DNA from: an uncultured Clostridia bacterium
GTDB taxonomy: Bacteria; Bacillota; Clostridia; TANB77; CAG-508
Length of the DNA stretch: 39,597 bases
Direction of reading: 5' to 3'
Assembly: GCA_947581825.1 (NCBI GenBank)
Contig: CANPVP010000006.1
Location: 1-39,597 of the forward strand
In this document: one piece after another, positions 16,626 to 23,848 of the stretch
Layout of the letters: each line of letters begins with the position of its first letter
Position numbering within the stretch: position 1 is the first letter of the stretch
Notes under the pieces: generated by a model
Told to the model about the DNA's origin: nothing
The model's input: only the letters and a program-made list of their open reading frames with translations
Database searches by the model: none
Position numbers and translations under genes: made by a program

Positions 16626-17480
16626 ATGAAAAAAATTAGTAGTGGTAAAGTTCGTGAAATATACGAAGTAGATGATGATAAATTATTATTAGTTGTTTCT
16701 GATAGAATATCTGCATTTGATGTTATTCTTCCAACTAAAATTGAGAATAAAGGTCAAGTTCTAAATCAAATATCAGAATTCTGGTTTAATGTAGTTAAAG
16801 ATATTATACCTAACCACATTATTTCTACCAATATAAAAGATTTTCCAGCAGAATTTCAATCAAAAGAATTTGAAGGAAGAAGTATGTTAGTAAAAAAATT
16901 AAAAATGCTTCCTATTGAATGCATCGTTAGAGGATATATAACAGGTTCTGGATGGTCTAACTATAAAAAAGATGGTACTGTATGTGGTATAAAATTACCA
17001 GCTGGTTTACAAGAATCTCAGAAACTACCTGAACCAATTTTTACCCCAACAACAAAAGCACAAGAAGGTCATGATGAAAATATAACTTTTGACGAAGTTT
17101 GTAAATTAATAGGTGAAGATTTAGCAAAAGAAGTTCGCGAAAAAACAATAGAAATATATACAAAATGTGCTGAATATGCTCTTTCTAAAGGAATTATTAT
17201 TGCAGATACAAAATTTGAATTTGGAATAGATGAAAACGGAAAACTTGTATTAGCAGACGAAGTTCTTACTCCTGATTCTAGTAGATTTTGGCCAGCAAAA
17301 GATTATGAAGTTGGAAAAAGTCAAAAAAGTTTTGATAAACAATATATGAGAGATTGGTTAAAAGAAACATCTTGGGATGCAGCAAATCCAACTCCAATCC
17401 CTGAAAATGTTGTTGAAACAACTAGAGCAAAATATATAGAAGCTTATGAAATGTTAACTGGTAAAAAATTTGAATTTTAA
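16626..17480 (+). CDS. purC: Phosphoribosylaminoimidazole-succinocarboxamide synthase
   Basis: SAICAR synthetase, 284 residues, joins aspartate to CAIR using ATP, the step directly after PurE. Recognisable parts are SSGKVREIYEV, VSDRISAFDVILPT, the signature VRGYITGSGWSNYKKDG, the segment IFTPTTKAQEGHDENI, and ADTKFEFG followed by DEVLTPDSSRFWPA. It is the longer bacterial/eukaryotic-like subtype rather than the 235-residue Bacillus type. The start is ATG 16626, 5 bases behind GGAGG at 16616-16620; ATG 16614 overlaps that site and is rejected. A strong terminator follows. Confidence 0.97.
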   Translation: MKKISSGKVREIYEVDDDKLLLVVSDRISAFDVILPTKIENKGQVLNQISEFWFNVVKDIIPNHIISTNIKDFPAEFQSKEFEGRSMLVKKLKMLPIECIVRGYITGSGWSNYKKDGTVCGIKLPAGLQESQKLPEPIFTPTTKAQEGHDENITFDEVCKLIGEDLAKEVREKTIEIYTKCAEYALSKGIIIADTKFEFGIDENGKLVLADEVLTPDSSRFWPAKDYEVGKSQKSFDKQYMRDWLKETSWDAANPTPIPENVVETTRAKYIEAYEMLTGKKFEF

Positions 17481-17481
17481 A

Positions 17482-17526
17482 TAAAAAGAACAAACTCCAG
17501 AATAAATCTGGAGTTTGTTTTTTTAT
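17482..17526. terminator. Bidirectional terminator between purC and the VanW gene
   Basis: AACAAACTCCAG (17489-17500) and CTGGAGTTTGTT (17508-17519) form a perfect 12-bp stem with a 7-base loop. A T-run follows on the plus strand and an A-run precedes it, so it can serve purC (+) and the convergent VanW gene (-). Confidence 0.9.
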
Positions 17527-19592
17527 TTTTTTGTTCCTCTTAAAATAATTTTCTGTTTTGCACTATATACATCATGGTGAAGTACTTCTCTTGAAATTTG
17601 TTTTCCGTTTCTTGATAAAGTTATATAAACTGTACATTTACATCCACTTGAACCTGATTGTTTTACTTGTTCAACACCTTTTTTCAAAGTATTAGTTGAT
17701 TCATATTTTACAGTTGGTGCAATATAACTTGTTATTACACTTTCTAATTCTACATCACAATCATCTTCTTGTTTTACTCCATAAATAGTTGCTGATATAA
17801 CTCCATTCTTTGCTGTACAAACTAATTTTATTGGGAATTTTCTGTTATTAGTAAACTTAAAATCTTTTGAGCCATATGATACTGTAGCATCTAATCCTGC
17901 TGGTACATATCCAGATAAAAAGCTATGATTATATCTTTCATCAACTTGTAGATTAGCATATAGCACAGCATTGTAAATTGTAGATGATACTTGGCAAATA
18001 CCTCCTCCATAACTTTGTACTACTTCTCCATTTAAATATGCTCCTCCTGGCTTATAACCTTTATCAGCTGTTGTATCTCCTAATATTCCATTGTATGAAA
18101 AAGTTTCTCCTGGCATTAATATAGTACCATTTACATTTTTAGCAGCTAATTCAATATTTGTATTTCTGTTTACATCCCCTGCACTATAAGTTGTTTTATA
18201 TGTTTTTCCTAAAATGTCTGGAAAAGCTTCTTGCCCCAAATCCTTTGTCATTACCTTTGGATGTGTTATTGTTAAATCGATTTTATATTCTTCATCATTT
18301 GATTGTAATAAGTTTTTTACTTCATCAACATTAAAATCAATTCCATCAACATGAACATACACTCCAAAAGGATTTTGAGTTACATATGCATCTTTAGGCT
18401 CTCTAAATATTTCATTATGTATTTTATCTACATCTACAGGATCAGGATCTTTTTCTATAGTTGCTAATTCAATTGTTTCAACCTTATCACCTTTTAGCAT
18501 ATTTATTAATGCTTCTTGGATTCTTTTGGCTGTTTCTTCTTCATCTATAACTACTCCTCTTTTTCCTTTAGTAATTATTAGAGTTCTTTCCTTTTCTACA
18601 CTATAACTCCACTGAACAACGTGCCCTGGAAGTTCTTGTGATATATTATTAAAGATATTATTTAATTCTTCTGAATTAATAGATGTTCCTATTTCAATAT
18701 TTTTTCCTTTATATTTTGCCATTAAAATATTATAACTGTTTTGTATAATATTTTCATTTCTTCCTTCTTTATATGCCTCATCTATGGCTTTATCTATATC
18801 ATATTTAGCACTTATTTGTGATAAATTTACATCACTCTCATATTCTCCCATAATAAGTTTTAAATTAGAGTTTGTAATTTCATTAGAAGTTGTATTTAAT
18901 TTTTCTTTTGCTTCTTCAACAGTTAAACCTTCTACCATGTTACCATTTATTGAAATTCCCGAAATAATTTGATTTTTATTTGATACTATTAGTGATGGAA
19001 TCGTGAAAATTCCAATAATGCATAATAGCACTAAAATCAAAAAGATAATAAAAATTTTCAATAATGTTCTTTTTTTCTTTTTAGGTTTATTTTCCATTAC
19101 AAAACTGCTTGGATTTGGTTTTTCTTCTTTTTTTTCTGGTTTTACCTGTAAATTATTTTTTTCTTCTTTTTTATCTTTTATTACCACTTCTTGTTTTTTT
19201 TCTTTTTTCTCTTTTAATGCTACTACTTCTTTCTTTTGTTTTTTCTCTTTTAATGCTACTTCCTGTTTCTTTTCTTTTTTCTCTTTTTCTTCTACTTTTA
19301 TTTCTTTTTTTACTTTTTCTTTTTGAGAATTGTTTTTTGTTTTATTTCCATTCTCTTTTTTTTGTTTTTCTCCAGATTTATTGTTATTTGTAGTTTTTGC
19401 TTTTTCTTTAGAAATTTCTGTATTCTTATTAGAACTTTTTTCTTTTTCTACGGTCTTCTTTTTTACTTCATCTGTTTTCTCTTTTACATTATTATTACTT
19501 TTTTCTTTTACTACTTCTTTTTTATTACTTTCTTTTTGTGGTACTTTTTTTGTTTGTGTACTTTTCTTTCCCGTCCCTTTTTTCTTGCTCAT
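17523..19592 (-). CDS. VanW family wall-associated protein with Lys/Glu-rich N-terminal repeat region
   Basis: The 689-residue protein has a highly charged cytoplasmic region (residues 1-175), one membrane segment (about 177-200), a peptidoglycan-binding-4 (YPAG-like) region (about 210-335) and a VanW domain (about 465-600). The VanW core includes GETFSYNGILGDTT, GYKPGG and GGGICQVSSTIYNAVLYA. The charged region contains imperfect tandem repeats of KEKKEKKQEV type at about residues 104-145. The extracellular part probably interacts with peptidoglycan; despite the name, the family is common outside vancomycin-resistance clusters. The repeats are low-complexity A-rich codons and could change length by slippage. 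It is a single gene between the purC terminator and an XRE gene. Confidence 0.88.
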   Translation of the reverse strand: MSKKKGTGKKSTQTKKVPQKESNKKEVVKEKSNNNVKEKTDEVKKKTVEKEKSSNKNTEISKEKAKTTNNNKSGEKQKKENGNKTKNNSQKEKVKKEIKVEEKEKKEKKQEVALKEKKQKKEVVALKEKKEKKQEVVIKDKKEEKNNLQVKPEKKEEKPNPSSFVMENKPKKKKRTLLKIFIIFLILVLLCIIGIFTIPSLIVSNKNQIISGISINGNMVEGLTVEEAKEKLNTTSNEITNSNLKLIMGEYESDVNLSQISAKYDIDKAIDEAYKEGRNENIIQNSYNILMAKYKGKNIEIGTSINSEELNNIFNNISQELPGHVVQWSYSVEKERTLIITKGKRGVVIDEEETAKRIQEALINMLKGDKVETIELATIEKDPDPVDVDKIHNEIFREPKDAYVTQNPFGVYVHVDGIDFNVDEVKNLLQSNDEEYKIDLTITHPKVMTKDLGQEAFPDILGKTYKTTYSAGDVNRNTNIELAAKNVNGTILMPGETFSYNGILGDTTADKGYKPGGAYLNGEVVQSYGGGICQVSSTIYNAVLYANLQVDERYNHSFLSGYVPAGLDATVSYGSKDFKFTNNRKFPIKLVCTAKNGVISATIYGVKQEDDCDVELESVITSYIAPTVKYESTNTLKKGVEQVKQSGSSGCKCTVYITLSRNGKQISREVLHHDVYSAKQKIILRGTKK

Positions 19593-19716
19593 TGCTATTC
19601 TCCTTTACAAAAACTAAAAAAATTTTACCACAATCTATTTTTTATTACAATATTTTTATTCTATATTTATTTTACTTTTAAGAAATTATATGTTTTTTTA
19701 TTAACAGTTATTCCAA

Positions 19717-19920
19717 TTATTTTTCATCGAAAAAGAAAATCTCTGGAATACTTTTTTCTAATTCTTCTGATATTTTTTTCATTAACTCCATTGATGGATT
19801 CTCTCTCGAACCTTTTTCCAAATGACATAGATATCCAGCACTTATGCCTAATTTACTTGATAAAGCTTTTAATGTTAAGCCTTTTTCTTTTCTATATTTT
19901 CTTATATTATTTAAACTCAT
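19717..19920 (-). CDS. Small XRE-family transcriptional regulator
   Basis: This 67-residue protein is almost entirely one Cro/C1 helix-turn-helix. It reads NIRKYRKEKGLTLKALSSKL, then GISAGYLCHLEKGSRENPS in the recognition region. GGAGGC stands directly upstream of ATG 19920. It has its own promoter at 19950-19977, which contains a TTGAC/GTCAA palindrome, so autoregulation is likely. It is divergent from the S24-like XRE regulator 174 bases away and could regulate it or the VanW gene downstream; these targets are inference. Confidence 0.85.
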   Translation of the reverse strand: MSLNNIRKYRKEKGLTLKALSSKLGISAGYLCHLEKGSRENPSMELMKKISEELEKSIPEIFFFDEK

Positions 19921-19949
19921 ATTTGCCTCCGTTTACTTTTTGTCAAAAT

Positions 19950-19977
19950 ATTATCACAAACCAATTTGACAAGTCAA
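19950..19977 (-). promoter_or_regulatory. Promoter and possible operator of the small XRE gene
   Basis: On the minus strand TTGACT (19977-19972), 16 bases and GATAAT (19955-19950) form a promoter. The -35 overlaps the palindrome TTGACAAGTCAA at 19966-19977, and a further TGTCAA half-site is at 19941-19946. This is a plausible self-repression site. Confidence 0.55.
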
Positions 19978-20030
19978 TAGTTGTATGATATTTATTTATT
20001 AAATTTGATAATTTATTTAATGTTTACTAG

Positions 20031-20059
20031 TAGACAATTTTTGTTTTTTTGTGTATAAT
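20031..20059 (+). promoter_or_regulatory. Promoter of the S24-like XRE regulator gene
   Basis: TAGACA (20031-20036), 17 bases, TATAAT (20054-20059), followed by the ribosome-binding site AAGAGGT at 20081-20087. Confidence 0.65.
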
Positions 20060-20094
20060 AACAAAGTATAAAAAATGGAAAAGAGGTATTGAAA

Positions 20095-20658
20095 ATGATT
20101 GGTAACATGATTGCAAAAGCACGTAAAGAAAAAGGTTTTACAAAAACTGAATTAGCACGTCTTACAGATATTAATATTGGGCACTTAACTCATATAGAAA
20201 AAGGTGAAAGAAATCCTAGTCATAAAGCTCTAAAAGCAATATGTAAGGCACTAGACATTCCATATCAACAATTAATGTTTACATATGATAAAACTATTAA
20301 TGAAGAACAAGAGAAATATGGAGTTACTGAACATATTTCATATAATAAATTATTAGCAGTAGATTCAATCTCAGGATTTATTGATTGTCCATCATATGTT
20401 CCAAGCTCAGCTATTGCTGTAAAGATTAATGACGATTCAATGTGTGATACTTATAAAAAAGGTTCATATGTATTTGTAGAATTCAATACTCCACTAAATC
20501 ATAGAGATTATGGTCTTTTTAGCTACAATGATCAAATTTTAATTAGACAATTTAATGTAAAAAAAGGAAAAATCACTTTAAAAGCTAATAGTGAAGATTT
20601 TGAAGATATTACTATAACAGATTCTGACAAGTTTTACATTATAGGAAAAATTTTATAA
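20095..20658 (+). CDS. XRE regulator fused to a degenerate S24 (LexA/CI-like) domain
   Basis: The 187-residue protein has an N-terminal helix-turn-helix (about residues 4-62) and a C-terminal LexA/CI-type S24 fold (about 100-187). The S24 serine is present in INDDSMCDTY (Ser115). The position where the catalytic lysine normally sits, in a strand like ATVKRL, reads ILIRQF, with Arg151. If that alignment is right, self-cleavage is unlikely and the domain would serve for dimerisation or sensing. There is also no obvious Ala-Gly cleavage site. The start is ATG 20095, 7 bases behind AAGAGGT; TTG 20089 is less likely. Confidence 0.85.
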   Translation: MIGNMIAKARKEKGFTKTELARLTDINIGHLTHIEKGERNPSHKALKAICKALDIPYQQLMFTYDKTINEEQEKYGVTEHISYNKLLAVDSISGFIDCPSYVPSSAIAVKINDDSMCDTYKKGSYVFVEFNTPLNHRDYGLFSYNDQILIRQFNVKKGKITLKANSEDFEDITITDSDKFYIIGKIL

Positions 20659-20733
20659 AAAACTTCTTATTCTTTTTTATCTTACCTTTTTATATTACAT
20701 TTGTGTGACATAGGTAGTTTTTGTAAAAAATGC

Positions 20734-20762
20734 TTGAAAATTATTTTTTTTAATAATATAAT
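20734..20762 (+). promoter_or_regulatory. Promoter of the carbohydrate-binding protein gene
   Basis: TTGAAA (20734-20739), 17 bases, TATAAT (20757-20762): a near-consensus sigma-A promoter 34 bases before the ATG. Confidence 0.75.
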
Positions 20763-20795
20763 GTTGCTAACAAAAGATAAAGAGGAGAGAATTTT

Positions 20796-21278
20796 ATGGA
20801 GTTGACTAAAAATATATTTTTTAATACAGATAAACTTGTAGAAAATTCTACAGTTAAAATATCTTATACAGGTGCATTGTTCCAAAATGGTAATAACGAT
20901 GTATATCTTCATTATGGTTTTAACTCTAATTGGGATGGTGTTTCTGACGTAAAAATGGAGAAAACTGAATTAGGTTTTCAAGCTGAAGTCAATTTACCAA
21001 CAGCCGATACTTTTAACTTCTGCTTTAATGATGCTGAGACAGGAGCTTGGGATAATAATAATGGTCAAAATTATACATTCTCAATAGAAAAAGTAGAAAA
21101 TACTCTTCTTGTGCAAGATACAGATAAAAATGATTTTCTTACTCCAACAAAGCATTTAAGAAAATCTTATATCTGGACTAAAAAAATTAAATTGGCTGTT
21201 TATAAAATAATTACTTATTTACCAAAGATTATATCTGGTAACTATAAAAGAAAAGTGGATAATGAAAATAATGGTTAA
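20796..21278 (+). CDS. Stand-alone carbohydrate-binding module protein (CBM25/53-like)
   Basis: The 160-residue protein holds one starch-binding-type beta-sandwich at about residues 17-100. Hallmarks are VYLHYGFNSNWDGVSDVKM, LGFQAEVNLP, and FNFCFNDAETGAWDNNNGQN followed by YTFSI; the Trp and the WDNNNGQNY signature are typical of CBM25/53 modules. There is no signal peptide and no catalytic domain, so it should be cytoplasmic and may bind intracellular glycogen. A basic C-terminal helix (about 125-155, many Lys) follows an Asp/Thr linker. GAGGAG precedes ATG 20796. A strong promoter and a terminator make it a monocistronic unit. Confidence 0.82.
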   Translation: MELTKNIFFNTDKLVENSTVKISYTGALFQNGNNDVYLHYGFNSNWDGVSDVKMEKTELGFQAEVNLPTADTFNFCFNDAETGAWDNNNGQNYTFSIEKVENTLLVQDTDKNDFLTPTKHLRKSYIWTKKIKLAVYKIITYLPKIISGNYKRKVDNENNG

Positions 21279-21284
21279 AATATC

Positions 21285-21314
21285 AATCCCTCAGTATATC
21301 TGAGGGATTTTTAT
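21285..21314 (+). terminator. Terminator of the carbohydrate-binding protein gene
   Basis: AATCCCTCAG (21285-21294) and CTGAGGGATT (21300-21309) form a perfect 10-bp stem with a 5-base loop, followed by Ts. Confidence 0.9.
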
Positions 21315-21359
21315 CTTGTAAGAAAAAACTCCTAGTAGGAGTTTTTTCTTACAAGATAA
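21311..21359. repeat. 49-base perfect palindrome
   Basis: Two exact 24-base arms (21311-21334 and 21336-21359) surround one G. The inner part reads AACTCCTAGTAGGAGTT with a T-run inside the right arm. It lies between the terminator at 21285 and R1 copy B, and its right end merges into the AAGATAATTATG flank shared by the R1 copies. It could act as a second terminator or be an independent palindromic repeat. Confidence 0.85.
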
Positions 21360-21471
21360 TTATGGCGGAACCTAGATTTTCTTAAAATTTGCATTTGATA
21401 GATTTCTTAGTCGTAGCATTTTAATGCGTACGAATAAGTTATGCGTAGAAAAATCTTAGTTCCGCCTTTTT
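21353..21471 (+). repeat. Repeat family R1, copy B (hairpin element with terminal T-run)
   Basis: The 101-base core (21365-21465) is the reverse complement of copy A at 99 of 101 positions. It is preceded by the shared flank AAGATAATTATG and ends CCGCC followed by seven Ts, so in this orientation it looks like a very large intrinsic terminator. It is downstream of the carbohydrate-binding gene on the same strand. Confidence 0.88.
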
Positions 21472-21504
21472 TTATAATATTACATTTGATAGAAAAGATA
21501 GATT

Positions 21505-21638
21505 AAATTCCTACGATATAGAAAACGGACTAACAAATGCTAAATAACAAGTTATTAAGCATTTGTAGCATCCGCATAACTCTCTCGTACGGAGCTTTTC
21601 TCTATCAGAGATAGAGAAAATTCCTACGATATAGAAAA
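21505..21638. repeat. Pair of 21-base direct repeats
   Basis: The 21-base unit ending in CTACGATATAGAAAA occurs at 21505-21525 and again at 21618-21638, 113 bases apart. A shorter echo, TTTCCTACAATATA, follows R1 copy A near 3218-3232, linking these remnants with the R1 neighbourhood. Confidence 0.65.
21526..21574. repeat. 49-base hairpin in the hairpin-dense spacer
   Basis: CGGA (21526) to TCCG (21574) close an interrupted stem in which ACAAATGCT pairs with AGCATTTGT and AATAAC with a near-complement. It is followed by GCATAACTCTCTCGTACG, close to the interior of R1 (GCATAACTTATTCGTACG), so this is probably a decayed relative of R1. Confidence 0.55.
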
Positions 21639-21736
21639 AAATCGGAGTATTAACTCCGATTACTTAAAGAATTATAAAGGGACTCTGTGGAAGATTATTC
21701 TCCCACAAGTTTTATATCTAAATACAAAAAATTATA

Positions 21737-21826
21737 TGTGAAAGAAAGATTCGGAGTATTTTTCTTTTTTCGGGGAGCGAATCTAATACTTAACCGTGAG
21801 AGCTTTTTTTATTTCTTTCTTTCACA
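21737..21826. other. Structured non-coding segment with competing stems
   Basis: TGTGAAAGAAAG (21737-21748) pairs with CTTTCTTTCACA (21815-21826). Inside, AGATTCG/CGAATCT (21747-21753/21778-21784) and AGTATT/AATACT (21755-21760/21785-21790, extendable with CGG/CCG) cannot both form fully. A CTTTTTTTA run follows at 21803-21810. I cannot match it to a known riboswitch or small RNA. Confidence 0.4.
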
Positions 21827-22015
21827 AGTTTAAATACATTTTAAAATTAAAATAATTATAAATTATATCTTATAATTACTATCATAATTACTGTCTGTTT
21901 TCTTAAATTTAAAATCTTTTTTTAATTTATTGGAAATAATTTCGATTAAAATTTTTCTGACAGAAAAAAATATAATAAAAAATAATAAGAACTTAATCAC
22001 TTAAATGTTCCTTTT

Positions 22016-22048
22016 TGAAAAAAAATTATAATAAATATATTTATTATG
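22016..22048 (-). terminator. AU-rich terminator-like hairpin after spmB
   Basis: ATAATAAATA (22028-22037) is directly followed by its reverse complement (22038-22047). On the minus strand the stem leads into about eight Ts. The stem has only A-T pairs, so it may be weak. Confidence 0.45.
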
Positions 22049-22078
22049 GCTCTATTTTACGACCTTTCTTTACTCTTG

Positions 22079-22612
22079 TCAACAAAAACCGTTCGACATA
22101 AGTCGACATAAAAATACGGCTAGAATTATTCCTACAAAATCTGCTATCAAAGCTGCTATTAAAACAAACCTAATTTTCTTAATTCCAACTATACTTGTAT
22201 AAACTGCTATTGTATAAATAGTTGTTTCTGTAGCCCCCATTATTGTTGATACAATCATTCCTGTTAAACTATCTGGTCCATATTCTTTCATTATATCTGT
22301 TGCAATACCTAATGAAGCACTCCCTGATATTGGTCTTAATAGTGCTAGTGGCATTATTTCTTTTGGTATATTAAGAAAACTTATAATTGGATTTAGAAAA
22401 TTTAATAAAAATTCTAGAACTCCAGAACTTCTGAGTAATCCAATGGCTAAGAAAATTCCCAACAAAGTTGGGAAAAGTTTTGCCACAATCCCTATTCCCT
22501 CAGTTGCTCCTTGAATGAATAAATCAAAAACCTTTTGTTTTTCAAGAATTCCATATAAAACTATCATAACTATCATAATTGGAATTATTATACTAGATAC
22601 ATAATTAATCAT
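22079..22612 (-). CDS. spmB: Spore maturation protein B
   Basis: This 177-residue polytopic membrane protein has a nucleoside-recognition (gate) domain. LLRPISGSASLGIATDIM and GATETTIYTIAVY are the characteristic SpmB segments. SpmA and SpmB are needed for proper dehydration of the spore core in Bacillus and Clostridium. The start is ATG 22612, 5 bases behind AGGAG. The longer frame to 22699 would begin inside spmA and lacks a ribosome-binding site. It is 17 bases downstream of spmA on the same strand, an operon order known from other spore formers. Confidence 0.92.
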   Translation of the reverse strand: MINYVSSIIIPIMIVMIVLYGILEKQKVFDLFIQGATEGIGIVAKLFPTLLGIFLAIGLLRSSGVLEFLLNFLNPIISFLNIPKEIMPLALLRPISGSASLGIATDIMKEYGPDSLTGMIVSTIMGATETTIYTIAVYTSIVGIKKIRFVLIAALIADFVGIILAVFLCRLMSNGFC

Positions 22613-22629
22613 TTTCGCTCCTATTTCTT

Positions 22630-23205
22630 TTAAAATCTTTTCATTAATATCTTTGCTGAAATTATTCCAGCTAAAGCAGCACCAATTGTAGCTCCCCATA
22701 TCGGAATTAAGATTCTAGTTGGTTCTACAGACCCTAAAGAAGTTCTTATCGCAATCACAGTTGTAGGTATAATCTGAATTGATGCCGTATTCAATATTAT
22801 AAACAGAGCCATTGAATTACTTAATTTCTTTTTTTCTTTATTTTCTTGTTGCATTAATTTCATTGCTTTCAAACCTAAAGGAGTCGCTGCATTTCCCAAT
22901 CCTAGTATATTAGATACAATATTCATCGAAATAGCCTGATAGGTTTCTGTTCCCCTTTTTATCTCTGGAAATAAGGCTTTCATTAATGGATTTACTATTT
23001 TTGCTATTTTTTTTATAAGACTTGTTTTCTCTGCTATTTTCATTAACCCATTCCACAAACATAATGTTCCTAATAGATTTAAAACCAAATTGATAGTACT
23101 TTCTCCAACTTCAAAAATTGAATTATTTATTGCTTCTATATTGCCTATTAAAACCGAATATACTATAGAAATAATTATAAATACTGGCCATATTATATTT
23201 AACAT
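22630..23205 (-). CDS. spmA: Spore maturation protein A
   Basis: This 191-residue membrane protein is the partner of SpmB. It has hydrophobic segments at about residues 1-20, 35-52 and 131-185 and a gate-domain core: LGLGNAATPLGLKAMKLMQQ, followed by FIILNTASIQIIPTTVIAIR. These match SpmA well, and the length is typical. GAGGAG stands directly before ATG 23205. The spmA-spmB pair is the clearest sign in this window that the organism or its recent ancestors form endospores. Confidence 0.93.
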   Translation of the reverse strand: MLNIIWPVFIIISIVYSVLIGNIEAINNSIFEVGESTINLVLNLLGTLCLWNGLMKIAEKTSLIKKIAKIVNPLMKALFPEIKRGTETYQAISMNIVSNILGLGNAATPLGLKAMKLMQQENKEKKKLSNSMALFIILNTASIQIIPTTVIAIRTSLGSVEPTRILIPIWGATIGAALAGIISAKILMKRF

Positions 23206-23356
23206 TTTTCTCCTCTTCTTATATTTAACTTTTAATTCATTACTATCTATTTATATTCATTCCTTAATTTCAATATACGAATATTATTGTATTTTATTTT
23301 TACTAATTTTTCATACCACTTAAACTTTCTATGCATTAAAACTCTTATTTTTTTGA

Positions 23357-23386
23357 TTGACTTATTTATAATTTATATGTTAAAAT
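23357..23386 (+). promoter_or_regulatory. Candidate promoter of the AbrB-family gene
   Basis: TTGACT (23357-23362), 18 bases and TAAAAT (23381-23386) lie about 70 bases before the ATG, giving a leader of roughly 60 bases. Confidence 0.5.
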
Positions 23387-23456
23387 GATTGTGTTTTAAG
23401 TATTTTTATGTTGAATTACTGATTTTATTGGTAATTTTCATAGATTGGAGGTTTTT

Positions 23457-23714
23457 ATGCTAAAATCCACAGGTATAATAAGACGAGTTGATGAGTTAGG
23501 AAGAGTTGTAATACCTATCGAATTAAGAAATAAATTAAATATTGTAGAAAGAGATCCAATAGAAATATATGTAGACGGTTCATCTATTGTTTTAAAGAAA
23601 TATGAACCAAATTGCATTTTTTGCGGTAGTACTAAACTTTTATCTCAATATCAAGATAAACAAATATGCAAAAAATGTTCTGAAAAAATTGCAACTTTAT
23701 TTGATGAAAATTAA
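23457..23714 (+). CDS. AbrB-family transition-state regulator with zinc-ribbon-like tail
   Basis: The 85-residue protein has an N-terminal AbrB/SpoVT swapped-hairpin DNA-binding domain: TGIIRRVDELGRVVIPIELR, then PIEIYVDGSSIVLKKY. It continues with a C-terminal segment containing two cysteine pairs (Cys53-Cys56 and Cys71-Cys74) that may hold zinc. Clostridial AbrB homologues of this length are known as regulators of growth-transition and sporulation genes. The start is ATG 23457, 5 bases behind TTGGAGG; TTG 23445 would lie in that site. The gene is divergent from spmA, which fits a sporulation-related setting. Confidence 0.9.
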   Translation: MLKSTGIIRRVDELGRVVIPIELRNKLNIVERDPIEIYVDGSSIVLKKYEPNCIFCGSTKLLSQYQDKQICKKCSEKIATLFDEN

Positions 23715-23801
23715 AATTTAAATCATAGCGCATTTATATTCAATAGCTTTTCTGATATATAGAAAAGTTTCATATTTTATTATTTTTTTACTAAACAAAA
23801 G

Positions 23802-23848
23802 ACCCAAATTATTAAACTTTTTTGTCTAATAATTTGGGTTCACTTTTT
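23802..23848. terminator. Bidirectional terminator between abrB-like gene and rsmI
   Basis: ACCCAAATTATTA (23802-23814) and its exact reverse complement (23827-23839) enclose a 12-base loop. CAC and then seven Ts follow on the plus strand. It sits between convergent genes. Confidence 0.7.

Larger units (their letters stand above)
21279..22078. other. 800-base non-coding region dense in hairpins
   Basis: No credible gene is present. In order I see: the terminator 21285-21309, the 49-base palindrome 21311-21359, R1 copy B 21365-21465, and a hairpin 21526-21574 with stem ACAAATGCT/AGCATTTGT. Then come a perfect 11-bp hairpin 21596-21620, a 9-bp hairpin 21640-21661 (AATCGGAGT/ACTCCGATT) and a hairpin 21686-21707 (TGTGGAAGA/TTCTCCCACA). 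Last is a 12-bp inverted repeat 21737-21748/21815-21826. A 21-base direct repeat occurs at 21505-21525 and 21618-21638. From 21840 the sequence is plain AT-rich, apart from a weak terminator-like stem at 22028-22047. Confidence 0.75.

Noticed and set aside
19003..19988. Long plus-strand ORFs rich in Phe/Leu/Ser opposite the VanW gene
   Set aside because: They are antisense readings of the Lys/Glu-rich repeat codons; no ribosome-binding sites and no family features.
20682..20912. Minus-strand 76-residue ORF
   Set aside because: It overlaps the promoter and start of the carbohydrate-binding gene and has no ribosome-binding site.
21362..21470. R1 as a CRISPR repeat or array
   Set aside because: The copies are far apart, have no regular spacers and there are no cas genes.
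21660..21840. 6S RNA, SRP RNA or a known riboswitch in the hairpin island
   Set aside because: I could not find the conserved sequence motifs of these RNAs; only hairpin potential is visible.
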